DNA from: Medakamo hakoo
Taxonomy: Eukaryota; Chlorophyta; Trebouxiophyceae; Coccomyxaceae
Reading direction: 5' to 3'
Assembly (NCBI GenBank): GCA_026636295.1
Contig: CP089464.1
Coordinates: forward strand, 62,001 to 126,000
Length of the DNA: 64,000 bases
Part shown: positions 21,771-33,468 of the stretch, one piece after another
How the letters are laid out: each line of letters opens with the position of its first letter
Position numbering within the stretch: the stretch's first letter is position 1
Notes under the pieces: model-generated
Told to the model about the DNA's origin: nothing
Seen by the model: only the letters and a program-made list of their open reading frames with translations
Database searches by the model: none
Made by a program: the position numbers and the translations under genes

Positions 21771-22155
21771 GGTGATGGCGGGCGCCGCGCGCCGTGTGCG
21801 AGCGGGCCCGCGCACGCGGCTGCGGCGCGGCCGCGCCGGCGCACGCGAGCGAAAAAAATGCGAGTGCGCCGCGAGTGCGGGGCCCGCGCACACACAAACG
21901 CATTCCTTTTCCCCACGCACGGCACAGGCAGGGGGACGCCTCGCCCGCCCATTCTTTGTGTCCCGGATTCAAGCACACACTTTTTTGTCTCAGGCCAAAG
22001 CCCAGTTTTGAGGCGTGCGGCCGCCTGATTGCCTGAGCGCAGGCGTTTTTTTTCTGTCGCAGCGGTCGCGCAGCTCGACAAAAACCACCACCAACCCCCT
22101 CCATCCGACTCTGGGCGTCGGCGGTTCACGCCCCGCCCGTCAACCACACGCTCCC
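21771..22155. other. Divergent intergenic region (likely bidirectional promoter)
   Basis: Lies between the starts of the F-box/Kelch gene (minus) and the short-chain dehydrogenase gene (plus). It is less GC-rich than the genes. No motif was recognised. Confidence 0.6.
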
Positions 22156-22929
22156 ATGTCCCTGACCGGCCAGACCGCCCTGGTCACCGGCGCGTCCAGC
22201 GGCATCGGCGAAGCCATCGCGGTTGAGCTGGCCAAGGCCGGCGCCAACCTGGTGCTGTGGGCCCGGCGCACCGACCGCCTGGACGCGCTGGCGGCCCGGC
22301 TGCGGGCCGCCCACCCGGCCGTCACCGTCCACGCCGACACGGTCGACGTCACGGATGCCGAGGGCGTCGACGCCGCACTGGCGTCGCTGCCGCCGCCGCT
22401 GTCCCGCGTCGACATCCTGGTCAACAACGCGGGCCTGGCGCTGGGCACGGCGCCCGTCCAGGCCCTGGACCTGGCCGACGCGGCGACGATGATCGAGGTC
22501 AACGTCAACGCGCTGGTCCGCCTGACTCGCGCGCTGGTCCCGGCCATGGTGGAACGCGATGCCGGCCACGTCCTCAACATTTCGTCCGTCGCCGCGCACT
22601 ACGCGTACGGGGGAGGAGCCAGCTACTGCGGCACCAAACATTTCGTGCGGGCGTTCACCGACGGCCTGCGCTCCGACCTCGTCCACACCAACGTGCGCGT
22701 CACCGCCATCTCCCCAGGCGCCGTGCGAACCGAATTCTCGCTCGTCCGGTTCAAGGGCGATGCAGCGGCCGCGGATGCTGTGTACGCGGGCATCGAAGAA
22801 TTGAAAGCGGCGGACGTGGCGGACGCGGCCGTGTGGGCGCTGACGCGGCCGCGCCACGTCCAGGTCGGAGACATTGTTTTGTGGGCCACGCGCCAAGCCA
22901 CGCCGCAGGTGTACGGCAGGAGGACGTGA
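22156..22929 (+). CDS. Short-chain dehydrogenase/reductase, YdfG/YMR226c type
   Basis: A single exon encodes 257 residues, the normal size for a classical SDR. Members close to this one oxidise 3-hydroxy acids such as serine, allo-threonine and 3-hydroxyisobutyrate with NADP. Seen are the cofactor loop TGASSGIG near residue 12, the basic ARRTDRL after the second strand (favouring NADP), NNAG, the catalytic Ser in ISSVAAH and the Y-x-x-x-K pair as [15 protein letters not shown] follows as expected. No signal or transit peptide is evident, so the cytosol is likely. Confidence 0.86.
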   Translation: MSLTGQTALVTGASSGIGEAIAVELAKAGANLVLWARRTDRLDALAARLRAAHPAVTVHADTVDVTDAEGVDAALASLPPPLSRVDILVNNAGLALGTAPVQALDLADAATMIEVNVNALVRLTRALVPAMVERDAGHVLNISSVAAHYAYGGGASYCGTKHFVRAFTDGLRSDLVHTNVRVTAISPGAVRTEFSLVRFKGDAAAADAVYAGIEELKAADVADAAVWALTRPRHVQVGDIVLWATRQATPQVYGRRT

Positions 22930-22970
22930 GCGATTTGGTTGTTTTCTCTCTGGCGCGCTGGCAGGGCGAT

Positions 22971-23022
22971 TGGATGGATGGATGGATGGATGGATGGATG
23001 GATGGATGGATGGATGGATGGA
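22971..23022. repeat. (TGGA)13 microsatellite
   Basis: Thirteen uninterrupted 4-bp units in the gap between the convergent dehydrogenase and lipase genes. Confidence 0.95.
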
Positions 23023-23031
23023 AAACAGGTT

Positions 23032-23049
23032 GTGGTGGCGGGCCACCAC
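23032..23049. repeat. Short perfect inverted repeat between convergent genes
   Basis: GTGGTGGC at 23032-23039 pairs exactly with GCCACCAC at 23042-23049 across two G. It lies just after the TGGA repeat. Confidence 0.65.
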
Positions 23050-23185
23050 CTGTCACACAACAACAACAACGGACCCTCCCACGCCACGCCGCGCCCCCCA
23101 CCCCCCCTCCCAGTCTACACGCGCGCAATCTACTGAACCGCCGCCTCCAGCCAAAAAAACAGCACGCACACAAGCCCCACCCCTC

Positions 23186-25613
23186 TCACTCCAGCACCCA
23201 GTCGGGAGCGGTCACGTGGTCGACATTCAACAGCGCGACCCGGTACTGCGTGCACGCGTGGTCGTCCCAGTTGAAGGCGGCGTAGCCGGGCGGGTCGGGC
23301 GGGGGCGGGCGGGGCGCCAGGACCGCGGACGCGTTCGTGGGCAGCCACAGCCCCAGCCCGCCCTGCTCGTAGCCCAGCAGGATGGGCAGTTCGGGGACCA
23401 TGTCCCACCGGTTGACGACGCGCCACTGGCGGCCGACGACCACGCGCACCGCGTCGTTCCACTCCGCGTTGCCGACCTTGGGCGCGCCAAAGGTGGTGAC
23501 GCGCACCGCCGCCGCCGGCCACACCGCGGATGCCCACACGGACGCGATGTTGGCGACGCCGCCGCCGAGGGAGTGGCCCGTGATGATGACGAGCGCGGGG
23601 TCGACGCCGCCGCTCAGCGCCAGCAGCCGGTGCTTGAGCGACCACGACGGGCCCAGCGCTTTAGACGCCACCTGCTCAAACTGTTCCAGGAAGCCCTGGT
23701 GGACCCGGGCTTCCGGGAACATGGAGTGCAGGATGGGCGTGACGGGGACCAGGGTCAGGACCTGGTCGAAATCCTGGACCCACGCGCCCGCGGACGCTGT
23801 GCCCCGAAACGCGATCGTGGCCGTCCGCGTCTCCGGCGCCCACGCCAGAGCGTACACCGTCCCCCGCTTGGGCGCTTCCACCGTCTCGGAATTGGCGCCA
23901 ATCGTGCCGGGCCCGCTCCAGTACGCGTTGTTGGCCTGGACGACGGACCGGCGCAGCTTGCACAGGCCGATCGAGCAGTGGTCGGGCCAGTCCGGCGGCA
24001 GGGTCGACACGGGGACGGAGCCTTTGTCGTGGGCTTCATTGCCCGTCACGGTGCGCACCGCCTTGTCCAGCGTGTTGGAGACGACGAACTTCAGGGCGTC
24101 CAACCGGCTTTGCAGCAGCGTCTCATTGTGCGCGATGGTGAGCTTGGTGCCGAAATGCTCCTTCATGTCGCGCGTGTGGTCGGTCACCGACTGTTTGACG
24201 GACGAGAACATGGCCGCGACAAACGTTTCCTGGAGGGCGAGCACGTAAAAAGTCGGGCCGTAGGGTGCGGGGCTCGGAGCATTCGCGGGCCCGTTGGATT
24301 TGGCGCCCGCCAAGAACGCGGCCGTGTGGTTGGAGACGACCCACTGGCGCGAGGCCGGGTCGACCGAAGGGTGGCCGCCCTCGACGGTCGTGCCGCCGCC
24401 CAGCGTCTCGACGATGAGCGGGTCATCGTGTGCCGCCCAGTGGTACGCCAAGTCCACCAGCTGCTCGGAAGCCCAGTCAAAGCGGGCGTCACCCACGCGC
24501 GGCGCGCCGAACGTCACCAGGCGCAAGTTGGCGATGGGGTAGGCGCCCGCCGCCCACAGCGCCACGGACCGGGCCAGCCCGCCACCGTACGCGAAACCCG
24601 TGACTGTGATGCGCATGGGTGGGGAGGCCGGACCGGCCGTCGCTTCCACGATGGACAGGAGGGAGGTGCCGGCCGGCAAGACGGCCGCCAACGGGTCGTC
24701 GCGGAGCGGGTCGACGTCGGGCGACGGACCAAACCAGTTGTTGTACAGCGCGTCGCGCACCGGCCTGTACGCCAGCTCGGCGGCGGTGGCCGTGCCGTTG
24801 GACGCGGCGACGGCCAGGACGACCGAGGATTGGGATGTCTGCCAGCCGGCGAGGAGGACGCCGCCGCCGGTCAGGGGCGTGAGCGACACGCGGTCTGCCC
24901 CAGGTGTGGTCGGAGGGGGGTGGGTGGTGGGTGGGGGTGTGAGTGTGCACGTGCAGAACACGACCGCGGGAAAAACCGACCGCCTCCCCCCGCCTTTCTC
25001 CCGCCCTTGCATCTCACCTAGGGGCAGCCGGGACGACCGGCCCTGCTCGGCCGCCACCGCAAACATGGCGGCCTCCGTCGATTTGTACAGGATGGGACCT
25101 GAGTTTTTTTTTGGAGGACGGGGGGAGGGGGGGGGCGTGGAGGTTGGGGCCGCAACGCTTAGCGGGGTCGCGGCGCGCACTGAGGGAAGCGGCCACTGCC
25201 GCGCCCTTCCCAACTCTTTTTCTCCCATTCCAAGCCCAGCACTGGAACACAGACATCCGACACACGAGTTCTGACCGCAGGCCGTGGCCGGGAACGGCGG
25301 TTCAACTCCTCTGCGCGCCCAATTTGGACGGTCCGAGAAAATGGCGGCGCTGCAGCGTGCCCGCCTCCCCGCCTCCGCCCAAACACTCACCGCACGGCGT
25401 GTTGAGCAGGCCTTCAATGTCGGCAGGCGTGACAATCAAGGCCTCGCCGCCCTTAAACTCCTTCATGCGGGCGCCCAGACCCCGTGTGACGGCCTCGACC
25501 GCCGCGACGAGCGTCGCGTCTGCGGTGCGAGCGAGCAGCGCCAGAATGACCGACAGGGCGAGCAGGACGAGAGTTCCGGCCGCCCTGCGGCGGCCGGGTG
25601 CTGTCCACGCCAT
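23186..25613 (-). CDS. Secreted tandem class-3 lipase with one degenerate domain
   Basis: Minus-strand exons 25613-25391, 25098-25018 and 24894-23186 encode 670 residues. A signal sequence ([19 protein letters not shown]) opens the protein. Two lipase_3 (alpha/beta hydrolase) domains follow. The second has the full nucleophile elbow GHSLGGG near residue 537, preceded by TIAFRGT and followed by WDMVPELP and LNVDHVT, which would supply the Asp and His. The first has [13 protein letters not shown] near 202, where the serine of G-x-S-x-G is Tyr, with [13 protein letters not shown] after it as in true lipases. So the first domain is probably inactive and may bind lipid or stabilise the second. N-glycosylation sites (SNHT, ASNGT) fit the secretory route. 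Introns are phase 1. Confidence 0.85.
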
Positions 25614-26136
25614 TGAGCGGCGGGGTGGTGGGTGTGCCGTGCGCGCGCACGCCACACACACTCCGCTTGCGAGAAAGAAAAAAAAACTTGGCTATAGACG
25701 TTGCGCTCGTCAGTCGTTCTTTCTTTTTTCTGGGTGGCGCGCCCTTGCGGCCACGGGCGTTTGGGAGGCCAGATTTTGCTGCTCTCTGAGACTGCGCGCG
25801 TTTCTGCTACCGTGCAAGTGCCTGGACATCGGTGGAAGGAAGGTGAGCGTGCTTGGCGGGCGGCGTTTTGCAGGCGCGGCCGCGGTCTGCCGCCACGCTC
25901 GCCCCGCCGCATGCCGTGCGCGAAGGAAAAGGCATGCTGCGCCGCGCCTAGAGGGGTGGGCCACAACTCGGCTTCACTGTACGCATGCCGACGACACGCC
26001 CAACAAACCTGTCGGAGCGGAAATCCCTTGCATGCCCTGAACTGCGGCGGAGGAGAGAGAGCTTCGGGCCAGGCGCGCACCAACCCACCCCCCGCTCCCT
26101 CCCTCCCCCCTACACCACACCAGGCACGAAAACACC
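25614..26136. other. Divergent intergenic region with probable 5' UTR intron
   Basis: Separates the lipase start (minus) and the L-domain protein start (plus). A donor GTGAGC at 25843 and an acceptor ACACCAG ending at 26123, 13 bp before the ATG, suggest a 281-bp intron in the 5' UTR of the plus-strand gene. This is inferred from splice signals only. Confidence 0.5.
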
Positions 26137-28632
26137 ATGGCCCGCCTCGCCTTCTCCCTGCTGGCCACCGCCTGCCTCCTGGCCACCGCCGCGTCCGCCC
26201 CGGACCCGGCGGGCGCCTTTGTCGCCGGCCTGGCGTCCGGCCTGGACCTGCCGTTTGAGGAGGACGACCAACCGCTCGCCACCTCTTTTGCCGGCCTGCG
26301 CCCGCATGTGGGCCCGCGCCTGCCCACTCCGCGCCAGGCGGTCCGGGCCGCCAAGGTGGTCGGGGCCGGCGTGCGGGCCGTGCGTGGCGTAGCCACGCTG
26401 GGCACGCTGGCTGGCATGGCGGCACCCGCGGCGCGGCCCGTGGCCGCAGCTGCTGCGGCCGCGGCCGCGGCCGCCCGCCCGGCCGCTCTCCCCACCGCCG
26501 CCGTCGGCCTCTCCGCCGCCGCCCGCGCCGTGGAAGCCGCCACCCGCGCCGACTCGGAAACGCCGCGTGACCCCATCCGCACGACGGCAGGCGACGGCGC
26601 CGCCAACGGCCACGTGCCTCTCACCAAAGCCGAGGGCAAAGTCGGCAATGAGAGTGGTGGTGCGTCCGCCCCCGCCCTGCCCCTGGGAAAGGGCGCCTTG
26701 GCCGCCGCCATCGACGGCGTCGACGCCGCCCTGGACACCGTGGCCGGTGCGGCCCGTGTGGCCAAGACCACGGCGGACGACCGCCAGGTGGAAGTGGGCT
26801 GGGACCTGAAAGCCGCGCCTGAGGCTGTGCTGGCGGCGCTGAAAACCAGCAGCGCGCCGGCGAGGGAGGCGGCAGGCGACGAGTTTGAAGCCGTGCGGGA
26901 AGAGCTGGTGCTGGCGGCCGCCGCCGCGGAGCGGGTAAAAGACAAAGCCGCCAGCTTTGCTGCCGCGGCCGCGTCGTCGCCGCCGTCCTGGCAGGCGGAT
27001 GTGGCCGACCGGCTGCGCGCGGCCGTGAGCGGGCCGGCCGCGACGGAGCTGGTGAACGCAGTCGCCAAAGATGAGAAAGTCCAGAAGACTGTGGCCGCGG
27101 CCGCGCCGGCCGTGTCTGCGAGTGCGGCGGCGGCTCGCAGGGCGGCCGACGCGGTGGGCGGGCTGGCCAGTGATGCGGGCGGCGCGGTGCGCGTGGCCGC
27201 TGTCGCCGGCAAAGCCGCGGCGCTGCAAGCCGCCGCCACGGCTCGCGCCGACCCGGGAGCTACCCTAAGCTCCAAGCCCGCGAAGGACGCGGCGACCGCG
27301 GCAGCGGGCGTGCTGGACTACGCGGACGACGGCGACGTGTGCGGGAGTGGCTCGACCCGCCTGGTGGTGGAGCTGTCTGGCACGGACGGCGAGACGACAT
27401 GCTCCGCCTGGGTCGTGGAGGAGGGCGAGCAGGAGGACGGGCGTGTGGGGCGGCGCCTGCTGGCGGGCGCGCCCGCCCCCGCTCCCGTGCGGCCCGCCCG
27501 CCGCCGGCCGGCGTCGCCGACTCCGGCCAAGGCCGCAGTGGCGGGCGCGCCCGCCCCCGCGCCCGGCCAGCCTGCACCCCCCGCCGCCCGGTCCACGTGC
27601 GACGCCCCGCTCCTGGCCAACGCGACCGCCCACTGCACCAGCTTCCCGGGCACGCTGTCCATCATCTACACTGGTGGACCCTCCACCGTCGACCCAGACG
27701 TCGCCGGCGCGCTGCAGGCCCTGGGCCTGGGCGACCTCGTCCGCCTGGGCAGCCTGGAGCTCGCGGCCGAGGACGGCGCCCAAGCCGGGCCTGGGTTGGG
27801 CAGGGCGCTGCGGGAGCTGCGTTCCATCGGCGGCGGGCCCGTCATGGACAGCGGCGGCGGAGCGGCGGGGCGGCCCGCCCCCGCGTCCACGGCCGGAGGC
27901 GAGCTGTACGACCCGGCCGGCCTGTACGTCCACTCGGCGCCCGGCAACACGTTTTCGACGCTGCCGCCCTGGCCCATGCTGGCGAGCGTCGGCGGGCCGT
28001 TGCTGCTGCAGGGCAGCCTGCAGACCGGCCTGCCTTCCCTGGCCGGGCTGTCGACGCTGGGCGGCGGGCTGGCGCTCGTGGCCAACCCCGCCCTGAAGAC
28101 GACGCTGCCCGGCCTGGCTGGGTTGAAGACAGTGGGACTGGCCGGCGACGGCACGCCGACGCCCGACGCCGTGACGGGCGGCGCCCTGGTCATCGAACGC
28201 AACCCAGCGCTGACGTCGGTGGCCCTGCCCCTGCTCACCGCCGTGGGCGGCCAGGTCGTCGTGCGCGACAACCCGGCGCTCGCCACGCTCGCGCTGCCGC
28301 TGCTGGGGGCGGTCAACGCCGCGGCCTCTGACCGGTACGGCCCGCCCTCCGTGCTGATCACGGGCAACACGGCCCTGTCTGACCTGGGCGGCTTGCTCCG
28401 CGCGGCGTCCTGCCTCAACCCGCCGCGCTCGCCCATCCTGGTCGAAGCCTTCCCGCCCGGCGGCGACAGCGGGCAGGGCGGTGGCGGCGGGCAGGGCGGC
28501 CCACCCGCGCGTTGGAAGTGCACCTTCACGCGGTGGAGCCAGGTGTGCCAGTACGCGCTGGTGGAGCGGGGGAAAGGGGTGAAGGCTGGGAGTCACTGGG
28601 AGGTGGATGGTGTGTGCGTGGCGGGCGGGTGA
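26137..28632 (+). CDS. Secreted Ala-rich protein with C-terminal receptor L-domain-like repeats
   Basis: One exon encodes 831 residues. A signal peptide (FSLLATACLLATAASA) is clear. Residues 60-400 are Ala-rich helix, with runs of Ala and repeated A-A-x-R-A segments. Residues 440-480 are Pro/Ala-rich. From about 485 the sequence becomes repeat-like, resembling the leucine-rich right-handed repeats of receptor L domains and fungal ECM33-type wall proteins: SVGGPLLLQG, LSTLGGGLALVANPAL, GALVIERNPALTSVALP, GQVVVRDNPALATLALP. Cysteines near 489, 499 and at the end may form disulfides. A cell-surface or wall role is inference. No GPI signal is evident. Confidence 0.68.
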   Translation: MARLAFSLLATACLLATAASAPDPAGAFVAGLASGLDLPFEEDDQPLATSFAGLRPHVGPRLPTPRQAVRAAKVVGAGVRAVRGVATLGTLAGMAAPAARPVAAAAAAAAAAARPAALPTAAVGLSAAARAVEAATRADSETPRDPIRTTAGDGAANGHVPLTKAEGKVGNESGGASAPALPLGKGALAAAIDGVDAALDTVAGAARVAKTTADDRQVEVGWDLKAAPEAVLAALKTSSAPAREAAGDEFEAVREELVLAAAAAERVKDKAASFAAAAASSPPSWQADVADRLRAAVSGPAATELVNAVAKDEKVQKTVAAAAPAVSASAAAARRAADAVGGLASDAGGAVRVAAVAGKAAALQAAATARADPGATLSSKPAKDAATAAAGVLDYADDGDVCGSGSTRLVVELSGTDGETTCSAWVVEEGEQEDGRVGRRLLAGAPAPAPVRPARRRPASPTPAKAAVAGAPAPAPGQPAPPAARSTCDAPLLANATAHCTSFPGTLSIIYTGGPSTVDPDVAGALQALGLGDLVRLGSLELAAEDGAQAGPGLGRALRELRSIGGGPVMDSGGGAAGRPAPASTAGGELYDPAGLYVHSAPGNTFSTLPPWPMLASVGGPLLLQGSLQTGLPSLAGLSTLGGGLALVANPALKTTLPGLAGLKTVGLAGDGTPTPDAVTGGALVIERNPALTSVALPLLTAVGGQVVVRDNPALATLALPLLGAVNAAASDRYGPPSVLITGNTALSDLGGLLRAASCLNPPRSPILVEAFPPGGDSGQGGGGGQGGPPARWKCTFTRWSQVCQYALVERGKGVKAGSHWEVDGVCVAGG

Positions 28633-28638
28633 GGGCGG

Positions 28639-28652
28639 GGGGGGGGGGGGGC
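28639..28652. repeat. Poly-G tract
   Basis: Fourteen bases that are nearly all G, right after the stop codon of the L-domain gene. Confidence 0.75.
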
Positions 28653-28847
28653 GTTGCAAACAAAAAGTTGGGTTAGACTGAAAGAGAGAACGCGTGGGTG
28701 GAGACCTGTGAGAGGGCGCACAGGGCTCCATCCCCACTCCCACACTCTCGTCCGGGGGGCCTAGGCACACGCTGCCCACTCGCACCATGCCATCCTCCTC
28801 ATCCGGCCGCCGCGCCTGAGCCGTGCGCACCAGTCCCTGGCCCTAGT

Positions 28848-31800
28848 ATGACCTCCACCCCCCGCGGCAGCGGCGGCGGCGGCGCCGCCAGCACGAGTGC
28901 CGCGCCAGCGCCCATCCCCATTCGTTCCCTCACCGGGTCCGACCCGCCCTTCCTCGCGTCCGGCTGCGCCACGGCCCGCGACGCGCGCCATGCGTATGAG
29001 AAGGCACACGGAGGTGGACGGGTCAAGCTGTACTGGAAGGTGAGGAGAAAAGTTTTTTTTTGTCGAACGCATGGTGTGGTTTCGCGCGCGCCTCGACCCT
29101 CACCCCCCCACCCCTGACCCATCTCAACAGGGCGCGCCCGTGGCGGACGCCACGCCCGCCTCGGCCCTGAATGCGGGACCTGACGATTTCCTGGTGGCTG
29201 TGGCGTCGTCTAAACAAAGGCGACAGCGGCAGGCGTCCACGCCGCCTCCACCGGCCGGCCCACCTCCTCCCAGCAGTGCCTCCTCGCCCACGGCGCTGAC
29301 CTCCCTCTTGCCGGGCTACGCCTCCCGCCCGCACGGCACGCCCGGCCGGGCGGCGCCGGCGCCGCTTCCTGTCGAAGACGACGCGGGCTTTGTCCGGCCG
29401 ACCACCCGCCGCCGTGCCGCCGAGTCGCACGAGCTGCCGGTGGTTGGTGCGCCACCGCCTCCCCCACGCGCGCCACGAAGAAGGAAGCCCGCCGCGCCGC
29501 TGCCCGCCCCACTCCCACCCGCCCTGGCCAGCCTGGAATCCGCCTTCACCGCCCTGGGCGCCTCCCACGATTTCCTGGTCCGCCAACATATCCTGCCGAC
29601 GTGGAAGCTGGTGCGCTCGACCGCGGCGGCGTCCTCGCTTCCCATCACGCCCGCGGCCGCGCGCGCGGCCGCCGCCTTGTGCCCGGACCTCATCGCCCTC
29701 CGCCCGCCGGCCTGGCGGCTCGCCGCCGCCCGGTACCGGCGTGAAGCCGAGATCGCGGCCGCGGCCGCGGCGGAAGTGGCGGGGGGAGGGGAAACGCCGT
29801 GGGCGGCTTCACCGCCCGGGCCACCGGCGCTCGCGCCCGCCGCTGCGCCACCAGGCACGGACGAAGGAGGAGGAGGAGGAGGAGAGGACCTGACGGACGA
29901 GTGGGTCGTCGACATGTCCCGGCCGCGGACCCGCCAAGCGTCTGGAAAAAGCGCTGGCGGTGGTGCGTCCTCGCTGCCCGCCCCACGCACGCGGGCGGCG
30001 GCGTTCCGTGCGGCGGCCTGCCGCGCGGCCACCGCCCTGGAAACGCGCCTGGGCGGGGCGGCCGCGTCGCCCGACGGCCCGTGGGAGCTGGCCGCAGCCG
30101 CGGGCCTGGACGAGTTTGTGCGGGCGGACGCGGACGCGGCCGCGCCGCGTCCACCGCCCCCACCCGTGGCGTCGCAGCCGCGCCGGCCCGCACCGCCGGC
30201 CGGCCCGGCCGCCATCCTGGACGCGCTGAAGGCGGAGCCCTGGTACGCCGGCCAGGCGGCGGCGGAGGTGTCCCTCCCCGCCCGGTCCGCGGCGCACGCT
30301 GCCGCGTCGACACCCCTGCCGCCGGCCGCCCTGGCTGCCGCCGCCGCGGCGGGCGTCGACCCGCGCGTCTCCGGCCCGGGCGGCCTGTGGCGCCACCAGG
30401 CCGCCGCGCTGGACGCGGCGGCGGCCGCGACCAGCGGCCGCCCCCTCCTCGTCGTCACGCCCACGGCCTCGGGCAAGTCCCTGTGCTTCACCCTGCCCCT
30501 CGTGTCGGCGCTGGCGGCCGACCCGGCCGCCACGGCCCTCCTCCTCTTCCCCACCAAGGCCCTGGCCCAGGACCAGCTGCGGTCCGTCAACCGCGCGCTC
30601 GCGGCCGGCGGCGTCCCGCCGCCGCACGGCACGCCGGCCGTCGCGGCCGTCTACGACGGCGACGTCGCCCGCCCCGACCGTGCGAGCGTCCTGTCCTCGT
30701 CACGCGTCCTGCTGACCAACCCGGACATGCTGCACCGCACCATCCTGCCTGGCTTGGCGTCGGGCGACGGAGGCGGTGGCGGCAGCGAAGGCGCGCCCGT
30801 CCCGCCCGGCGGCGGGTGGCGCGCTTTCCTGTCCCGCCTGGCCCTGGTCGCCGTGGACGAAGTCCACGCGTACACCGGCGCCTTTGGCTCGCACACCTCC
30901 CTCGTCCTGCGCCGCCTGTGGCGGGCGTGCGCCGCGTCCCGGGCCGGCACCTCCATGGAAGGCCGGGCGCTCCCTCTGCTGATCGGCGCGTCCGCGACCG
31001 TCGGCAACGCGGCGGAGCACGCGGGCGTGCTGTTTGGGCGCGGCGGCGACGTCACCGTCATCGATGAAGACGGCTCGCCCGCCGGCCCGCGCACGTTTGT
31101 GGTGTGGAAGCCGCCGGAGACGGTGGTGGGGCGTGGCGCGCCGGCGCCGTCGCCGCCGACCTCGCGCGCCGCGCGCGCGGCGGCCGTCCGTGCTGCCGCC
31201 GCCGCGGCCGAGGGTGGCGGCGGCGACGGTGGGGCCGACCCCTCGGACTCTGTGCTGAGTGAGGCGGAACGCCTGGCCGCCGCTCGCTTAGGCCGCAAGC
31301 GCGCGGCGGGCGGCGGTGGTGGGAGTGCCCGTCCGCCGCCGCCGCCGCGCGAGCTGCCCGGCCCGCCCCCGCCCCCGCCGCCGCCGCCCGCCCGCCCGGC
31401 CTCGCCGCCGCGCTACCTGTCACGGCCTGGAGGCGAAGCCACCGCGCCCAACGCGGACGAAGCGGCGCTGACCGCGGCCGCGCGCGCGGCGCCGCCCGGC
31501 CCGCCGCCACCGTACCTCCCGCCACCACCGCCCCTGCCACCGCCCGCCTCTGCCTCTGCCCCGCGCGCTCTGCTCCGCTTTGGCGGGGACGCGACGGCCG
31601 GGCTGGCGGGCGGCCGCGGAGGGCGCGCCACCACCGGCCTGGTCACGGACGGCGACGCGCCCGACTTGGCCGCCGCCCTGGCGGCCCTGGATGCGCGCGC
31701 TGCGGCGGGCGGCGGGGCTGGGAGTGGGAGTGGGTCCGCCTCGCGCCGGACCGGCCGCCCGACCGGCGGGGCGGCGCCTCCCGCCCCCACCGCGGCCGCG

Positions 31801-33468
31801 ACCGCGCCCGCCCGCGCCCAGCCCGTCGTCCACACGGCTTCACCCATCGTTGAGACGGGCCTCTTGCTGGCCGGGTGCGTCCGCGCGGGCGCCCGCACGC
31901 TGGCCTTTTGCAAGACGCGCAAGCTCGCGGAACTGGTGGCTGCGCACGCCCGGTCCGCCCTAGACGCGGCCGAGTCGGCGGCGGCGGCGGGCGGCGCCCG
32001 GCCCCCGCCGGGGCGCCGCCTGTCCGACCGGGTCGCGGCGTACAGGGGCGGCTACGAGCCCGGCCACCGTCGCGCCGTGGAGGCGGGCCTGTTTGGCGGC
32101 GCCCTGCTGGGCGTGGCGGCCACCAACGCGCTGGAGCTGGGCGTCGACGTGGGCGACCTGGACGTCACCCTGCACCTGGGCGTGCCCGGCGCCGCGGCCG
32201 CCCTGTGGCAGCAGGCGGGGCGGGCGGGGCGCCGGGCGCACGGCGCCCTGTCCATCATCATTCCCTTTGACGGCCCGCTCGACCGGTGGTGGGCGGCGCG
32301 CCCTGCAGAACTCTTGGGCCGCCCGGTCGAAGCCGCGCGGTGCGACCCGACGACGCCGTGCCTGCTGGCCGCGCACGTGGCGGCGGCCGCGGCCGAGTGC
32401 GCGCCGCTGAGTGTGAGCGGGGACGCAGCCTGGTTTGGTGGAGTCGAGGCGCTGCGTCCAGCCGTCGACGCGCTGCGCCGGGCGGGCGTCCTGGCCGTCT
32501 TACCCGGCGGCGGCGGCGGCGGCAGTCCCACCGGCGAGCCCGACGACGACGCCCGCCTCTTCTACGCGGGCGCCGCTCCCGTGCCCGCTGCCACTTTTTC
32601 ACTGCGCGCCATCGACCCGGACACATTCACGGTGTTGCTGGACGAAGGGCACAGCGCCGACGTCGACCGCCGCGTCCTGGAGCGGGTCGAAGCGTCCAAA
32701 GCCTTTTTCAGCCTGCACGACGGCGGCGTGTGGATGCACCAGGGCAAGACCTACCTGGTCAAGGCCGTGGACGTGGGGTCCCGCACCGCGCTCGTCCGAC
32801 GGGCAGAAGTCGCGTACTACACAAAGACGCGCGACGCGACGACGGTCGCGACCGGGCGCGGCACGGCGGCGTGTGCGGCGGGCGACCACGTGCGGTTTGG
32901 CCGCGCGCTCGTCACCACCCGCTTCTACGGCTTCCACCGCATCTGGAAGGCGTCCGCCCGCGTCTTCGACACCGTGGACCTGGTCGGCCTCCCGGACGTC
33001 GCCCTGGACACGCGGGCAGCGTGGGTGTGCCTGGGCGGCGTGGTGGCCGACGTCCGGTCGGCCGTCGCCGCGGCGGGCGCGCCCGCGCTCGGCCCGGCCC
33101 TGCACGCGGCCGCGCACGCCCTGGCGCGCGCCGCGCCTGCCCGCCTGCTGTGCAACGCGGACGACCTGGGGACGGAGTGCGACTTGGGCGCGCGCGGCGA
33201 CGCCATCCCACCGCACGCCTGTCGGCTCCTGTGCTACGACCGCGCCCCCGGCGGCGCGGCCGGCCTCACGCCCCGCCTGGCGGCCGGCTTTGCGGGCTTG
33301 GCGGCCGACGCGCTCGCCCTCGTCGCGGCGTGCGCCTGCGCTGAAGACGGCGGGTGCCCTGGCTGCGTGCAGGTGGCGACGTGCTCGGAGTACGGCGGGG
33401 GCCTGCACAAGGCGGGCGGGGTCGCTGTGCTCGAGGCGGCGGTGCGGCTGCTGGGAGGCGGCGGGTGA
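28848..33468 (+). CDS. HRQ1: Hrq1/MrfA-type DEVH-box superfamily 2 helicase
   Basis: Exons 28848-29039 and 29131-33468 encode 1,509 residues. Hrq1 (RecQ4-like) unwinds DNA 3'-5' and acts in crosslink repair and telomere upkeep. Visible motifs are WRHQAAALDAA (Q-like), PTASGKS (Walker A, near residue 509), DEVHAYTG (Walker B, near 639), GASATVGN (motif III), TLAFCKTRKLAEL, LGVAATNALELGVDVG (motif V) and WQQAGRAGRR (motif VI, near 1092). The C-terminus carries the MrfA/DUF1998 zinc-binding cysteines C-x-C-x5-C-x2-C-x5-C near 1465-1484. Between the two RecA lobes there is a roughly 225-residue Pro/Gly/Ala-rich insert (31125-31800), longer than I expect. The N-terminal 440 residues are poorly conserved. 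Confidence 0.9.
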
